A DNA stretch of 8,643 nt from Methylovirgula sp. (GTDB taxonomy: Bacteria > Pseudomonadota > Alphaproteobacteria > Rhizobiales > Beijerinckiaceae), in the NCBI GenBank assembly GCA_025356505.1, contig JANXSV010000179.1:1-8643 (forward strand). Direction: 5' to 3'. The notes beneath the pieces were generated by a model. That model was not told the DNA's origin and searched no databases. It saw nothing but the letters and a program-made list of their open reading frames with translations. The translations under genes were made by a program, and so were the position numbers. Below are positions 1-7,003 of the stretch, one piece after another (position 1 is the first letter of the stretch; every line of letters begins with the position of its first letter).

Positions 1-654
1 CTTGTGCAGGACGGCATGAAGCTTGGCCTCGGCACCGGTTCCACCGCGAAACATTTCGTTGATCTGCTAGGTTCGCGCGTCCAGCACGGCCTGAAGGTGC
101 TTTGCGTTCCCACATCAGAGGCCACGCGCGCGCAGGCCGCCGCACTGAACATTCCGCTTACCACGCTTGATGAGACGCCACGGCTCGATTTAACTGTCGA
201 TGGCGCGGACGAGATCGACCCCGACATGAACCTGATCAAGGGCGGAGGCGGCGCACATTTGCGCGAAAAGATCGTTGCCTGCGCATCACGCCGCATGGTT
301 GTGATTGCCGACGCCAGTAAGATTGTGACCACGCTTGGCGCGTTTCCACTACCAATCGAAGTTGTGTCTTTCGGTATGGAAGCAACAAAGCTCCATCTGG
401 CGCAGGTGCTGACGCGGCACGGATGCAACACCGAAATTGTTATGCGGCTTCGCCCCGATGGCCGTAATTTTGTCACCGACAGTGGTCACTGGATTTTGGA
501 TTGCCATTGCAACAAAATCGCGAACCCGGGCAAACTGGCCGCAGATTTATCGCAAATACCGGGCATGGTGGCGCACGGATTGTTTATCGGAATTTGTAGC
601 GGGGCGATTATCGCGACGCCTGAGGGATTGCGCATGATGGGCGCCGTCACCTGA
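1..654 (+). CDS. rpiA: Ribose-5-phosphate isomerase A, 5'-truncated by window edge
   Basis: Interconverts ribose 5-phosphate and ribulose 5-phosphate in the non-oxidative pentose phosphate pathway (cytosol). The frame is open from the first base; the GTG at 4 is the Val of the usual family stretch before QDGM, so it is probably not the start and roughly 15-20 N-terminal residues are missing. Numbering from that Val, visible RpiA signatures are GTGSTA (10-15, phosphate-binding loop), PTSE (36-39), the acidic active-site motif DGADE (66-70), KGGGG (79-83) and LREK with the catalytic Glu (88), then GAFPLPIEV and a C-terminal HGLFIG. These match the RpiA family, not the unrelated RpiB. The stop at 652-654 lies 59 bp before the favoured start of the DUF2059 gene, on the same strand, so co-transcription is plausible. 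No terminator is visible after it. The family call is secure; only the start is unseen. Confidence 0.96.
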   Translation, partial: LVQDGMKLGLGTGSTAKHFVDLLGSRVQHGLKVLCVPTSEATRAQAAALNIPLTTLDETPRLDLTVDGADEIDPDMNLIKGGGGAHLREKIVACASRRMVVIADASKIVTTLGAFPLPIEVVSFGMEATKLHLAQVLTRHGCNTEIVMRLRPDGRNFVTDSGHWILDCHCNKIANPGKLAADLSQIPGMVAHGLFIGICSGAIIATPEGLRMMGAVT

Positions 655-703
655 AATGTGCAAGAATCCAAAAATTTATGAGAATTCTGAAATCTACGAG
701 AAT

Positions 704-707
704 GGAG
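704..707 (+). promoter_or_regulatory. Ribosome binding site selecting the GTG start of the DUF2059 gene
   Basis: GGAG lies 6 nt before the GTG at 714. The longer ATG start at 678 is preceded only by an A/T-rich stretch with no Shine-Dalgarno match, and ATG 702 overlaps this GGAG. This site is the main reason for choosing 714. Confidence 0.6.
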
Positions 708-713
708 ATCAAT

Positions 714-1226
714 GTGACTTTTAACTTCCTGAGTTCCTCCCTGATGCGTGCTGCAATTGCAGGCGGATTGACCTTGAGCCTGAGCGCGCCAGCATGGGCG
801 GCAGACCCTACCCCTGCCCAGATCGAGCTCGGGCGGCAACTGGCTGATGCCAGTGGTGCGACAAGGTCCCTCGACAATGTCATTTCAAATCTTGTCGCGC
901 AGACACAGCGCACCTTGACCCAGACACGCCCTGAATTAAAGGCACAGGTCGAGGATACGCTGAAGACAATCCGTCCGGAGTTTGATGTCCGCAAAAAGGA
1001 AATGTTGGATGTTGCCGCCAAGATATTTGCGGCAGACTTATCTGAAGATGAATTGAAAAACTCCGTGGCATTTTTTACCAGCGAGTCCGGTAAGAAATAT
1101 GTTGCTGCTCAGCCGGACATGCTGAACAAGCTGGTGACATCAATGCAGGCGTGGCAGCGGGTGTTGTCCGTGGACATGATCGAGCGTCTGCGCGCAGAGT
1201 TTAAAAAGAAGAATATCGAGTTCTAA
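714..1226 (+). CDS. Exported DUF2059 domain protein
   Basis: A 170-residue protein of unknown function belonging to the DUF2059 family. From the GTG start it has a clear signal peptide: a short polar start with one Arg (12), a hydrophobic core at about 13-24, and an Ala-Pro-Ala-Trp-Ala-Ala cleavage region at 25-30, so the mature protein should be periplasmic. The mature part is mostly helical and charged. The DUF2059 core is at about 90-147: RKKEMLDVAAKIFA, then LSEDELKNSVAFF, then SGKKYVAAQPDML, which fits the family pattern of a helix, an F/L-(S/T)-E-x-E-L turn and an S-x-x-G-(K/Q)-K segment. No catalytic residues or cysteines can be picked out. It sits between rpiA and gor, 36 bp before the gor start, suggesting joint expression. 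An ATG at 678 would add 12 residues before the signal peptide and lacks a ribosome binding site. A role in envelope or redox stress is only a guess from its neighbour. Confidence 0.88.
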   Translation: MTFNFLSSSLMRAAIAGGLTLSLSAPAWAADPTPAQIELGRQLADASGATRSLDNVISNLVAQTQRTLTQTRPELKAQVEDTLKTIRPEFDVRKKEMLDVAAKIFAADLSEDELKNSVAFFTSESGKKYVAAQPDMLNKLVTSMQAWQRVLSVDMIERLRAEFKKKNIEF

Positions 1227-1249
1227 AATTCAGGTTGCAGCGCAGGTTT

Positions 1250-1256
1250 GGGGGAG
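1250..1256 (+). promoter_or_regulatory. Ribosome binding site of gor
   Basis: GGGGGAG ends 6 nt before ATG 1263. It supports that ATG over the in-frame TTG at 1248, which would place this strong Shine-Dalgarno sequence inside the coding region. Confidence 0.7.
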
Positions 1257-1262
1257 ACTGTT

Positions 1263-2633
1263 ATGAGCCAGTTTGATGTGGATCTTTTTTGCATTGGCGC
1301 TGGCTCAGGCGGAACTCGTGCGGCGCGCATCGCGGCAGGCTACGGCGCCAAGGTAGCTATCGCGGAAGAGTTCCGCATCGGTGGCACCTGCGTCATCCGG
1401 GGCTGTGTCCCCAAAAAACTCTATGTCTATGCCAGCCGTTTCGCCGATGATTTTGCCGATGCCGCAGGCTATGGCTGGAGCATTCCGAAACCGGAGTTCA
1501 ACTGGGCCAAGCTGAAAAGCAATAAGGAAGCCGAAATCACGCGGCTCTCGGGCATTTACCGTGCCAATTTGGCCAAGGCGGGCGTCGTTATTCACGAAGA
1601 GCGCGCCGTGGTCACCGGAGCGCACAGCGTGCAACTTGCCTCGGGCAAGCAAATTACCGCAAAGACTATCCTGATCGCCACTGGTGGCGCGCCAGCGCGG
1701 ATGCAGGGTCTGACTGGCGTGGAGCATGCGCTCACGTCTGATCAAATCTTTGATATGACACAGTTTCCAGCGCGTCTGGCTATCGTCGGCGCAGGCTACA
1801 TTGCTGTTGAATTTGCATCGCTCTTTGTGCGCCTGGGAGCAAAGGTCAGCTTGATGTTGCGCGGCGATAATATTTTGCGCGGCTTCGACGAGTCCATGCG
1901 CGAGGGGTTGCGCCAAGAGCTTCAACATGCTGGCGTTGACCTGAAGTTTGGCATCGTGCCGACGCATGTCTCCAAAACCGATGCGGGTTTGAAACTCGCG
2001 CTTTCGGATGGCAGCACCCTGGATGTTGACCAGCTGCTGGTTGCCACCGGACGCAAGCCGCACACACACGGCCTTGGCCTTGAGAGCGCGGGCGTAACGC
2101 TTGATAGCGACGGCGCGGTGAAGGTGGATGGTTATTCGCGCACCAATGTGCCGAGCATCTACGCTGTGGGCGATGTCACCAACCGGATCAATTTAACGCC
2201 TGTCGCCATTCGTGAGGGCCATGCTTTTGCCGACACGCTATTTGGCGGCAAGGATGTCCGCGTCGACCATACCAATGTGGCCAGCGCGGTATTCACCACG
2301 CCGGAAATAGGCACAGTCGGCCTTACAGAGGCACAGGCGCGTGAGAAATTTCCGCTTTTGAACATTTTCGAAAGCAATTTTCGTCCGATGAAGTCGACGC
2401 TGTCGGGCAATGTTGAACGCACTTTGATGAAAATTATCGTCGATGCCGCAACCGATAAAGTGGTCGGGGTTCATATTATGGGACATGAAGCTGGTGAAAT
2501 GGCGCAATTGCTAGGCATTGCGGTGAAGATGGGGGCGACAAAGGCTGACTTTGACGCGACCATGGCCGTGCACCCGACCGCAGCGGAAGAACTGGTGACC
2601 ATGCGCAGCGTATCGCGGCAAGTGATCCGGTAA
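1263..2633 (+). CDS. gor: Glutathione-disulfide reductase
   Basis: Reduces glutathione disulfide to two glutathione with NADPH, as a cytosolic FAD-dependent homodimer. The 456-residue length is usual for the family. Domains in order: FAD-binding Rossmann motif GAGSGGTRAAR (12-22); redox-active disulfide GGTCVIRGCVPKK with Cys43 and Cys48; a second FAD contact ATGGAP (139-144); NADPH-binding fold GAGYIA (176-181), followed by Arg200 and Arg206, the two arginines expected to bind the NADPH 2'-phosphate; a second FAD motif ending YAVGD; and the C-terminal dimerisation domain with the active-site pair in HPTAAEE (His437, Glu442). The CVIRGC spacing and the Arg pair favour glutathione reductase over dihydrolipoamide dehydrogenase or mercuric reductase. 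The gene ends in tandem TAA stops (2631-2636) and converges on the MFS gene 30 bp away without an obvious terminator. It is probably co-transcribed with the DUF2059 gene. Confidence 0.96.
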   Translation: MSQFDVDLFCIGAGSGGTRAARIAAGYGAKVAIAEEFRIGGTCVIRGCVPKKLYVYASRFADDFADAAGYGWSIPKPEFNWAKLKSNKEAEITRLSGIYRANLAKAGVVIHEERAVVTGAHSVQLASGKQITAKTILIATGGAPARMQGLTGVEHALTSDQIFDMTQFPARLAIVGAGYIAVEFASLFVRLGAKVSLMLRGDNILRGFDESMREGLRQELQHAGVDLKFGIVPTHVSKTDAGLKLALSDGSTLDVDQLLVATGRKPHTHGLGLESAGVTLDSDGAVKVDGYSRTNVPSIYAVGDVTNRINLTPVAIREGHAFADTLFGGKDVRVDHTNVASAVFTTPEIGTVGLTEAQAREKFPLLNIFESNFRPMKSTLSGNVERTLMKIIVDAATDKVVGVHIMGHEAGEMAQLLGIAVKMGATKADFDATMAVHPTAAEELVTMRSVSRQVIR

Positions 2634-2663
2634 TAAGTCGCCCGCTAGAGCGCGCGCAAACGC

Positions 2664-3845
2664 TCATTGCGCCAATGATGGTTCTTTAGCTTGCTGTGTT
2701 GGCGCCGGGGCGTGTTTTTCGCGCATCCGGTACACGATAAACAGCGCCAGAACAGCATGCACAACTGCCGCCTGCACAAACAGCATCTGCGGCCCAAAGT
2801 GCAGCATTAAACTCGACGCCGAAACCGGCCCGAAGATTGCGCCGATACAATAGAGCGCAAGCAGTCCGGCTGAAACCTGCAACGCGTATTCAGGCCCGAC
2901 ACGATCAGTCGTATGGGTCATGGCCTGCGAATATTGCGAAAACATGAAACCGCCGAGGAAAAAGCCCGCACCGCAGAGCAGCGTTATGGACGGTTTCTGC
3001 AACATCACCATGGTGATTTCCATGCACATGGAGGCCAGAACGAGCCCCAAGAGCACCACGCGGCGTCCGAGCCGATCTGACAGGCGGCCAAATGGCCAAA
3101 CGGCAATGGCGGAGCCCAGCACGATAAACGTGGTGAAAAGGCCGATGCTCTGCGCAGAGAGGCCGATGCCGATGCCATAAACCGCTGCGAGCGACCAGAA
3201 GGTGCCGTTGCAACAGCCGACGATCAAAGCCGCCATTGTGCCGATGGGCGATTGTTTCATCAACCAAAACAGGCGGAATTGTGCACTTTTGGGGGCCGAA
3301 GGAGGGTCGGATCTTGTGAAAGCCATGGGCAGGATCGCCAGCGCGAAGAATATCGCCCCTATCGAAAACAGCTGATACGTCTGCGCGTCTCCCAGGCTGA
3401 AAGCTTGCTGACCCAGCGTGCTGCCAGCGAAGGTAACAAGCTGATACAAAGAATAGGTGTGGCCGCGGCGGCTCGGCTCGGCGGAGGTGTTGACCCAGAC
3501 CTCGATCACCGCATAGAGCCCGGCAAAACAGAAACCAATGAGCGCGCGCAGCACCATCCACACATAGGGATTGAGCGCGATGGGGAAAGCCAGCGCGGCG
3601 ATCACCGAAATCGTGGTAAGCGCGGCAAAAGCGCGGATATACCCGGCGCGGCGGATGATGAAGGGCGCGGCGACGGTGCCGGCGAGCATACCGACAAAAT
3701 AGAGCGAGCCGATGAGCCCGATGGTGATGTCAGGGAAATGATCGACCTTGGCGCGATAGGCCACGAGCGTGTTCATCAGGCCATTGCCGATGATAAGCAC
3801 GAAAACCGAGGAGAGAATGGCAATAAGTGCAGAAAACTGGCGCAA
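2664..3845 (-). CDS. MFS transporter (YcaD-like)
   Basis: An inner-membrane secondary transporter of the major facilitator superfamily, 393 residues from the chosen start. About twelve hydrophobic segments are visible in two six-helix halves. The linker between the halves is polar (RSDPPSAPKSAQ), and the MFS loop motif GRLSDRLGRR (253-262) follows a helix in the second half. The first half has LIGSLYFVGMLAG and a PSRRGHTYSLYQ loop, as in YcaD-like carriers. Substrate unknown; drug, sugar or metabolite export are all possible. The open frame extends to a TTG at 3896 but has no ATG before Met41 of that extended frame, inside the first membrane helix. I chose TTG 3845 because it leaves a short tail (MRQFSALIAIL) directly before helix 1, the usual form in this group. 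TTG 3896 would add 17 arginine-rich residues. Neither has a good ribosome binding site. Convergent with gor, divergent from the DAHP synthase gene. Confidence 0.9.
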   Translation of the reverse strand: MRQFSALIAILSSVFVLIIGNGLMNTLVAYRAKVDHFPDITIGLIGSLYFVGMLAGTVAAPFIIRRAGYIRAFAALTTISVIAALAFPIALNPYVWMVLRALIGFCFAGLYAVIEVWVNTSAEPSRRGHTYSLYQLVTFAGSTLGQQAFSLGDAQTYQLFSIGAIFFALAILPMAFTRSDPPSAPKSAQFRLFWLMKQSPIGTMAALIVGCCNGTFWSLAAVYGIGIGLSAQSIGLFTTFIVLGSAIAVWPFGRLSDRLGRRVVLLGLVLASMCMEITMVMLQKPSITLLCGAGFFLGGFMFSQYSQAMTHTTDRVGPEYALQVSAGLLALYCIGAIFGPVSASSLMLHFGPQMLFVQAAVVHAVLALFIVYRMREKHAPAPTQQAKEPSLAQ

Positions 3846-3868
3846 ATTTTTACGAATCCGGCTTTGAT

Positions 3869-3896
3869 ATCTTAAAATGCGCCAAAATGGCTGCAA
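3869..3896 (-). promoter_or_regulatory. Candidate promoter of the MFS gene
   Basis: On the minus strand, TTGCAG (3891-3896) is followed after 16 nt by TAAGAT (3869-3874). Transcription would begin near 3862, upstream of TTG 3845 but downstream of TTG 3896, which would agree with the shorter protein. The match to sigma-70 type elements is only moderate. Confidence 0.25.
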
Positions 3897-3929
3897 AAAC
3901 CAGCAGAATAGATGCTGTTCGCATTGTTA

Positions 3930-3954
3930 CTCCGGTTTCGTAGACCAACTGGAG
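3930..3954. repeat. Inverted repeat in the divergent MFS / DAHP synthase intergenic region
   Basis: CTCCGGTT (3930-3937) and AACTGGAG (3947-3954) pair over 8 positions with one G-T wobble and a 9-nt loop. It lies between two divergent genes and away from either start, so an operator is possible. There is no T tract that would make it an intrinsic terminator. Confidence 0.35.
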
Positions 3955-3993
3955 CTTTCAAGCGCGGGAAGATGCTCACACCACGGTAATTTC

Positions 3994-4021
3994 TTGTCTC
4001 ACCGGCTTAAAAGCGTATATA
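3994..4021 (+). promoter_or_regulatory. Candidate promoter of the DAHP synthase gene
   Basis: TTGTCT (3994-3999) and TATATA (4016-4021) are separated by 16 nt, a plausible housekeeping sigma factor arrangement. Transcription would begin near 4028, giving a leader of about 42 nt before ATG 4070. No other pair of elements in this intergenic region fits as well. Confidence 0.45.
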
Positions 4022-4033
4022 GGCACAGTTTTT

Positions 4034-4054
4034 GGCGAGGGATGAACCCCTGCC
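4034..4054 (+). other. Leader hairpin just upstream of the DAHP synthase ribosome binding site
   Basis: GGC (4034-4036) plus AGGG (4038-4041) pair with CCCT (4048-4051) plus GCC (4052-4054): seven base pairs, one bulged G (4037) and a 6-nt loop. The hairpin ends 2 nt before the Shine-Dalgarno sequence, so it could modulate ribosome access. There is no following T tract, so it is not a terminator by itself. Confidence 0.35.
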
Positions 4055-4056
4055 AC

Positions 4057-4061
4057 GGGAG
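4057..4061 (+). promoter_or_regulatory. Ribosome binding site selecting ATG 4070 of the DAHP synthase gene
   Basis: GGGAG ends 8 nt before ATG 4070, a normal spacing. The upstream in-frame ATG at 4064 would be only 2 nt away, too close for efficient initiation, and ATG 4079 is 17 nt away. Confidence 0.65.
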
Positions 4062-4069
4062 ATATGACA

Positions 4070-5464
4070 ATGGTTGAGATGCGTGGCGGAAAATGGACCT
4101 CAGACTCATGGCGGGCAAAACCTGTTGAGCAGATGCCGTTTTATCCCGACGCGGCTGCACTCAGCGACGTTGAGCGCCAGCTTGCCGGGTTTCCGCCGCT
4201 GGTTTTTGCCGGTGAGGCACGCAAACTCAAGAAGCAGCTGGCCAAGGTTGCCGCAGGCGAGGCGTTCCTACTGCAGGGCGGCGATTGCGCAGAAGCCTTT
4301 GCCGAACATTCGGCGGATAACATCCGTGACTTTTTCCGCGTGTTTTTGCAAATGGCCGTGGTGATGACCTTTGGTGCAGCCTCGCCAATCGTCAAGGTTG
4401 GCCGCGTTGCCGGGCAGTTTGCCAAGCCACGCTCGGCCAATACTGAAACCATCGGCGGCATCGAGCTGCCCAGCTATCGCGGCGATATTGTCAATGACAT
4501 TGACTTTACAGCAACTTCACGCGTGCCGGACCCGCAGCGCCAGCTCAGCGCCTATCGCCAATCGGCAGCGACGCTGAACCTGATCCGCGCTTTTGCGACA
4601 GGCGGTTATGCAAATCTGGAAAATGCCCATCGCTGGATGCTTGGCTTTTTGGCAGACAGCCCGAATGCCGCGCGCTATCAGGCGCTGGCGGACCGGATCA
4701 CCGAGACGCTGGAATTCATGCGCGCTATCGGCCTTGACGCTGAAGCGCACCCTGAGTTGCGCCAGACCGATTTCTACACCTCGCATGAGGCGCTTCTGCT
4801 TGGTTATGAGCAGGCGCTTACCCGCGTCGATTCAACGACCGGCGATCACTATGCCACCTCAGGTCATATGCTGTGGATTGGCGATCGTACCCGCCAGAGC
4901 GACCACGCCCATGTTGAATATATGCGCGGAATTAAAAATCCGATTGGCCTCAAATGCGGCCCGTCGATGACTGCGGACGGCCTGCTCAAGTTGATTGATA
5001 TTCTGAACCCTGAAAACGAGGGCGGGCGTCTGACGCTTATCGCGCGCTTCGGCTCGGATAAAGTGGGAGATCATTTGCCCGCGCTGGTGCGTGCAGTGAA
5101 GCGCGAAGGCCGTAACGTGGTCTGGTCCTGCGATCCGATGCACGGCAATACGATCAAGGCGGTTTCGGGATATAAAACCCGCCCGTTTGACCGGATTATG
5201 GGTGAAATCCGCTCGTTCTTCCAAGTCCATCAGTCCGAAGGCACCTATGCGGGTGGCATCCATCTGGAAATGACCGGCAAGAACGTCACCGAATGCACGG
5301 GCGGCGCGCGGGCTATCACCGATATGGATCTGCATGACCGCTACCACACCTATTGCGATCCGCGACTCAATGCCGAACAGGCGATCGAAGTGGCGTTTTT
5401 GGTGGCGGAATTGCTGAAGGCTGAGCGCGCGGGTAAACCGGCGCAGGTGGAAGCAGCGGAGTAG
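4070..5464 (+). CDS. aroG: Class II 3-deoxy-7-phosphoheptulonate (DAHP) synthase
   Basis: Condenses phosphoenolpyruvate with erythrose 4-phosphate, the first step of the shikimate pathway to aromatic amino acids (cytosolic, metal-dependent). The 464-residue protein is class II (plant/mycobacterial type) throughout. Metal ligands known from the Mycobacterium tuberculosis enzyme line up at constant offsets: Cys73 (QGGDCAEAF), His358 (CDPMHGNT), Glu400 ([15 protein letters not shown]) and Asp430 (YCDPRLN). Phosphoenolpyruvate-site residues also align: Arg112 ([12 protein letters not shown]), Lys295 (NPIGLKCGP) and Arg326 (LIARFG). The residue matching M. tuberculosis Glu283 is Asp272 (GDRTRQ). 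The N-terminal segment is short, so regulation may differ from that of M. tuberculosis. Start ATG 4070 was chosen on ribosome binding site spacing; 4064 would add two residues. Annotations of this class vary between aroG, aroF and aroA-II, so the symbol is conventional. The stop lies 11 bp from the convergent prmA stop. Confidence 0.95.
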   Translation: MVEMRGGKWTSDSWRAKPVEQMPFYPDAAALSDVERQLAGFPPLVFAGEARKLKKQLAKVAAGEAFLLQGGDCAEAFAEHSADNIRDFFRVFLQMAVVMTFGAASPIVKVGRVAGQFAKPRSANTETIGGIELPSYRGDIVNDIDFTATSRVPDPQRQLSAYRQSAATLNLIRAFATGGYANLENAHRWMLGFLADSPNAARYQALADRITETLEFMRAIGLDAEAHPELRQTDFYTSHEALLLGYEQALTRVDSTTGDHYATSGHMLWIGDRTRQSDHAHVEYMRGIKNPIGLKCGPSMTADGLLKLIDILNPENEGGRLTLIARFGSDKVGDHLPALVRAVKREGRNVVWSCDPMHGNTIKAVSGYKTRPFDRIMGEIRSFFQVHQSEGTYAGGIHLEMTGKNVTECTGGARAITDMDLHDRYHTYCDPRLNAEQAIEVAFLVAELLKAERAGKPAQVEAAE

Positions 5465-5475
5465 TTCAGACGTTC

Positions 5476-6423
5476 TTATTCCTGCCTGCTTGGGAGGCGG
5501 CAGCCGTACACTCTTCCGCCTCTCGCCAACAATAGCGTCGCCCAGCCGTCGATCATGATCTTGCGTTTCAGGTCAAAGCCCTGCGCGCGATAGGCGCTGA
5601 GCACCCCGGCCACGTCGCTGGCAAGCAGCCCTGACAAAATCAATTCGGCGCCATGGGACGCCCGCGCGCAGATGGACGGGGCGAGCAGCCGAAGCGGTTT
5701 TGCCAGAATATTGGCAAAAATCAGATCATAATATTTGCCGTAAAAAGCCGGATGGCGCACGCCAACCGCCGTAACGGGTTTGAGCCAAGGCCCGGCCCCG
5801 TTCAGGCGCGCATTGCCGATGGTCGCTTCAACGGAAATCGGATCGATATCGCCGGAAGCGACAAAGCTTTTGAGCGCTTTGGCCGCCGCCAGCGCTAAAA
5901 CCCCGGTGCCGGTGCCAACATCGAGCACGGCGATAGGCCGCCGACGCTTAAGCACCTGCATCAACACAGTGAGACAGCCACGTGTTGTGCCGTGATGTCC
6001 GGTGCCAAAAGCCAGCGCTGCGGGGATTTCCAGCCCTATCTCGTGGCTACGCACACTTTGCCGGTCGTGCGCGCCATGGACAACGAAGCGCCCGACCCTG
6101 ACCGGAACCAGGCCCTCAAGCGACGCCGCGACCCAATCGGTTTGGGCGAGGAGGCCAAATTCGAGCTTAGCGGCCGCTTCCGGGCCCGCCGCGCCGCTGA
6201 CCAGTTCGCGCAAAAAGGCCTCATCCGGCGCATCCTGAAAATACACTTCCAAACGCCAGTCTTTCGACACCCATGCGGCGGCATTGGGCTCAACCTCGAA
6301 AACCGAAACGGCTGTCTCGTCCGGGTCAAGATGCTCCATCAGGATATTTGAAAGAGCGTCGGCTGTTGGCTCGTCGCAGGAAAGCCGCATGAAATGCGAG
6401 GCATATTTGGCAGGTTCGGTCAT
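5476..6423 (-). CDS. prmA: Ribosomal protein L11 methyltransferase
   Basis: Cytosolic S-adenosylmethionine-dependent enzyme that methylates amino groups of ribosomal protein L11. Length is 315 residues, normal for PrmA. The N-terminal part (1-110) is the divergent substrate-recognition domain with an ESKDW-like segment (WVSKDW, 51-56). The catalytic domain carries the family hallmark AFGTGHHGTT (138-147), S-adenosylmethionine motif I DVGTGTGVLALA (168-179), the acidic loop GDIDP (191-195) and ANILAKPL (237-244), a form of the PrmA NILA motif. The rest ends with a typical SGLL ... IDGWATLLLAR. Asn at 238 and the NILA context favour PrmA over HemK/PrmC-type NPPY enzymes. The ATG at 6421-6423 has no clear Shine-Dalgarno sequence (CTTAGACC immediately upstream). 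The gene starts about 90 bp after the 3' end of rnpB on the same strand, so read-through from rnpB is conceivable. Confidence 0.95.
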   Translation of the reverse strand: MTEPAKYASHFMRLSCDEPTADALSNILMEHLDPDETAVSVFEVEPNAAAWVSKDWRLEVYFQDAPDEAFLRELVSGAAGPEAAAKLEFGLLAQTDWVAASLEGLVPVRVGRFVVHGAHDRQSVRSHEIGLEIPAALAFGTGHHGTTRGCLTVLMQVLKRRRPIAVLDVGTGTGVLALAAAKALKSFVASGDIDPISVEATIGNARLNGAGPWLKPVTAVGVRHPAFYGKYYDLIFANILAKPLRLLAPSICARASHGAELILSGLLASDVAGVLSAYRAQGFDLKRKIMIDGWATLLLARGGRVYGCRLPSRQE

Positions 6424-6511
6424 GGTCTAAGCCATACGAAGCGGCGGCCTAAATTCCAAGTGAAAATATCCGTGCGAAATTATGGGGGCGAAATTACTAC
6501 AGAAAAAGAGA

Positions 6512-6926
<415 letters not shown>

Positions 6927-6931
6927 GGCTG

Positions 6932-6959
6932 ACTAGAACCAAAACGGCGAACCCGTCAA
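6932..6959 (-). promoter_or_regulatory. Candidate rnpB promoter overlapping the upstream terminator
   Basis: On the minus strand TTGACG (6954-6959) is followed after 16 nt by TCTAGT (6932-6937), with the predicted start near 6925-6926, matching the P1-defined 5' end of rnpB. The -35 element is a near-consensus match; the -10 is weaker (four of six). The -35 element lies in the loop and upper stem of the terminator at 6941-6975. Confidence 0.5.
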
Positions 6960-6975
6960 CCGGATTCGCCGTTTT
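6941..6975 (-). terminator. Intrinsic terminator of the lytic transglycosylase gene
   Basis: AAAACGGCGAA (6941-6951) pairs perfectly with TTCGCCGTTTT (6965-6975); beyond one C/A mismatch, CCG (6953-6955) pairs with CGG (6961-6963) around a 5-nt loop. On the minus strand it begins 28 nt after the transglycosylase stop and ends in TTTT. The symmetric A and T runs would let it act in either direction, but no plus-strand gene feeds it. Confidence 0.8.
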
Positions 6976-7003
6976 AAGTCTGGTTATACCCGGCTGACAG
7001 ATG

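Noticed and set aside
1248..1262. TTG 1248 as the gor start
   Set aside because: It would place the strong GGGGGAG ribosome binding site within the coding region and add five residues not expected in the family.
1305..2069. Long minus-strand open frame (254 codons) inside gor
   Set aside because: Fully antisense to a gene with all glutathione reductase motifs; the translation shows no family signature and reflects codon bias.
2905..3875. Open frames of about 207-218 codons on both strands inside the MFS gene
   Set aside because: Low-complexity or basic translations without motifs, overlapping a clear twelve-helix transporter.
5482..5503. CTGCC/GGCAG inverted repeat just past the DAHP synthase stop as a terminator
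   Set aside because: Five-pair stem with a 12-nt loop, inside the prmA coding sequence, and no T run on the plus strand.
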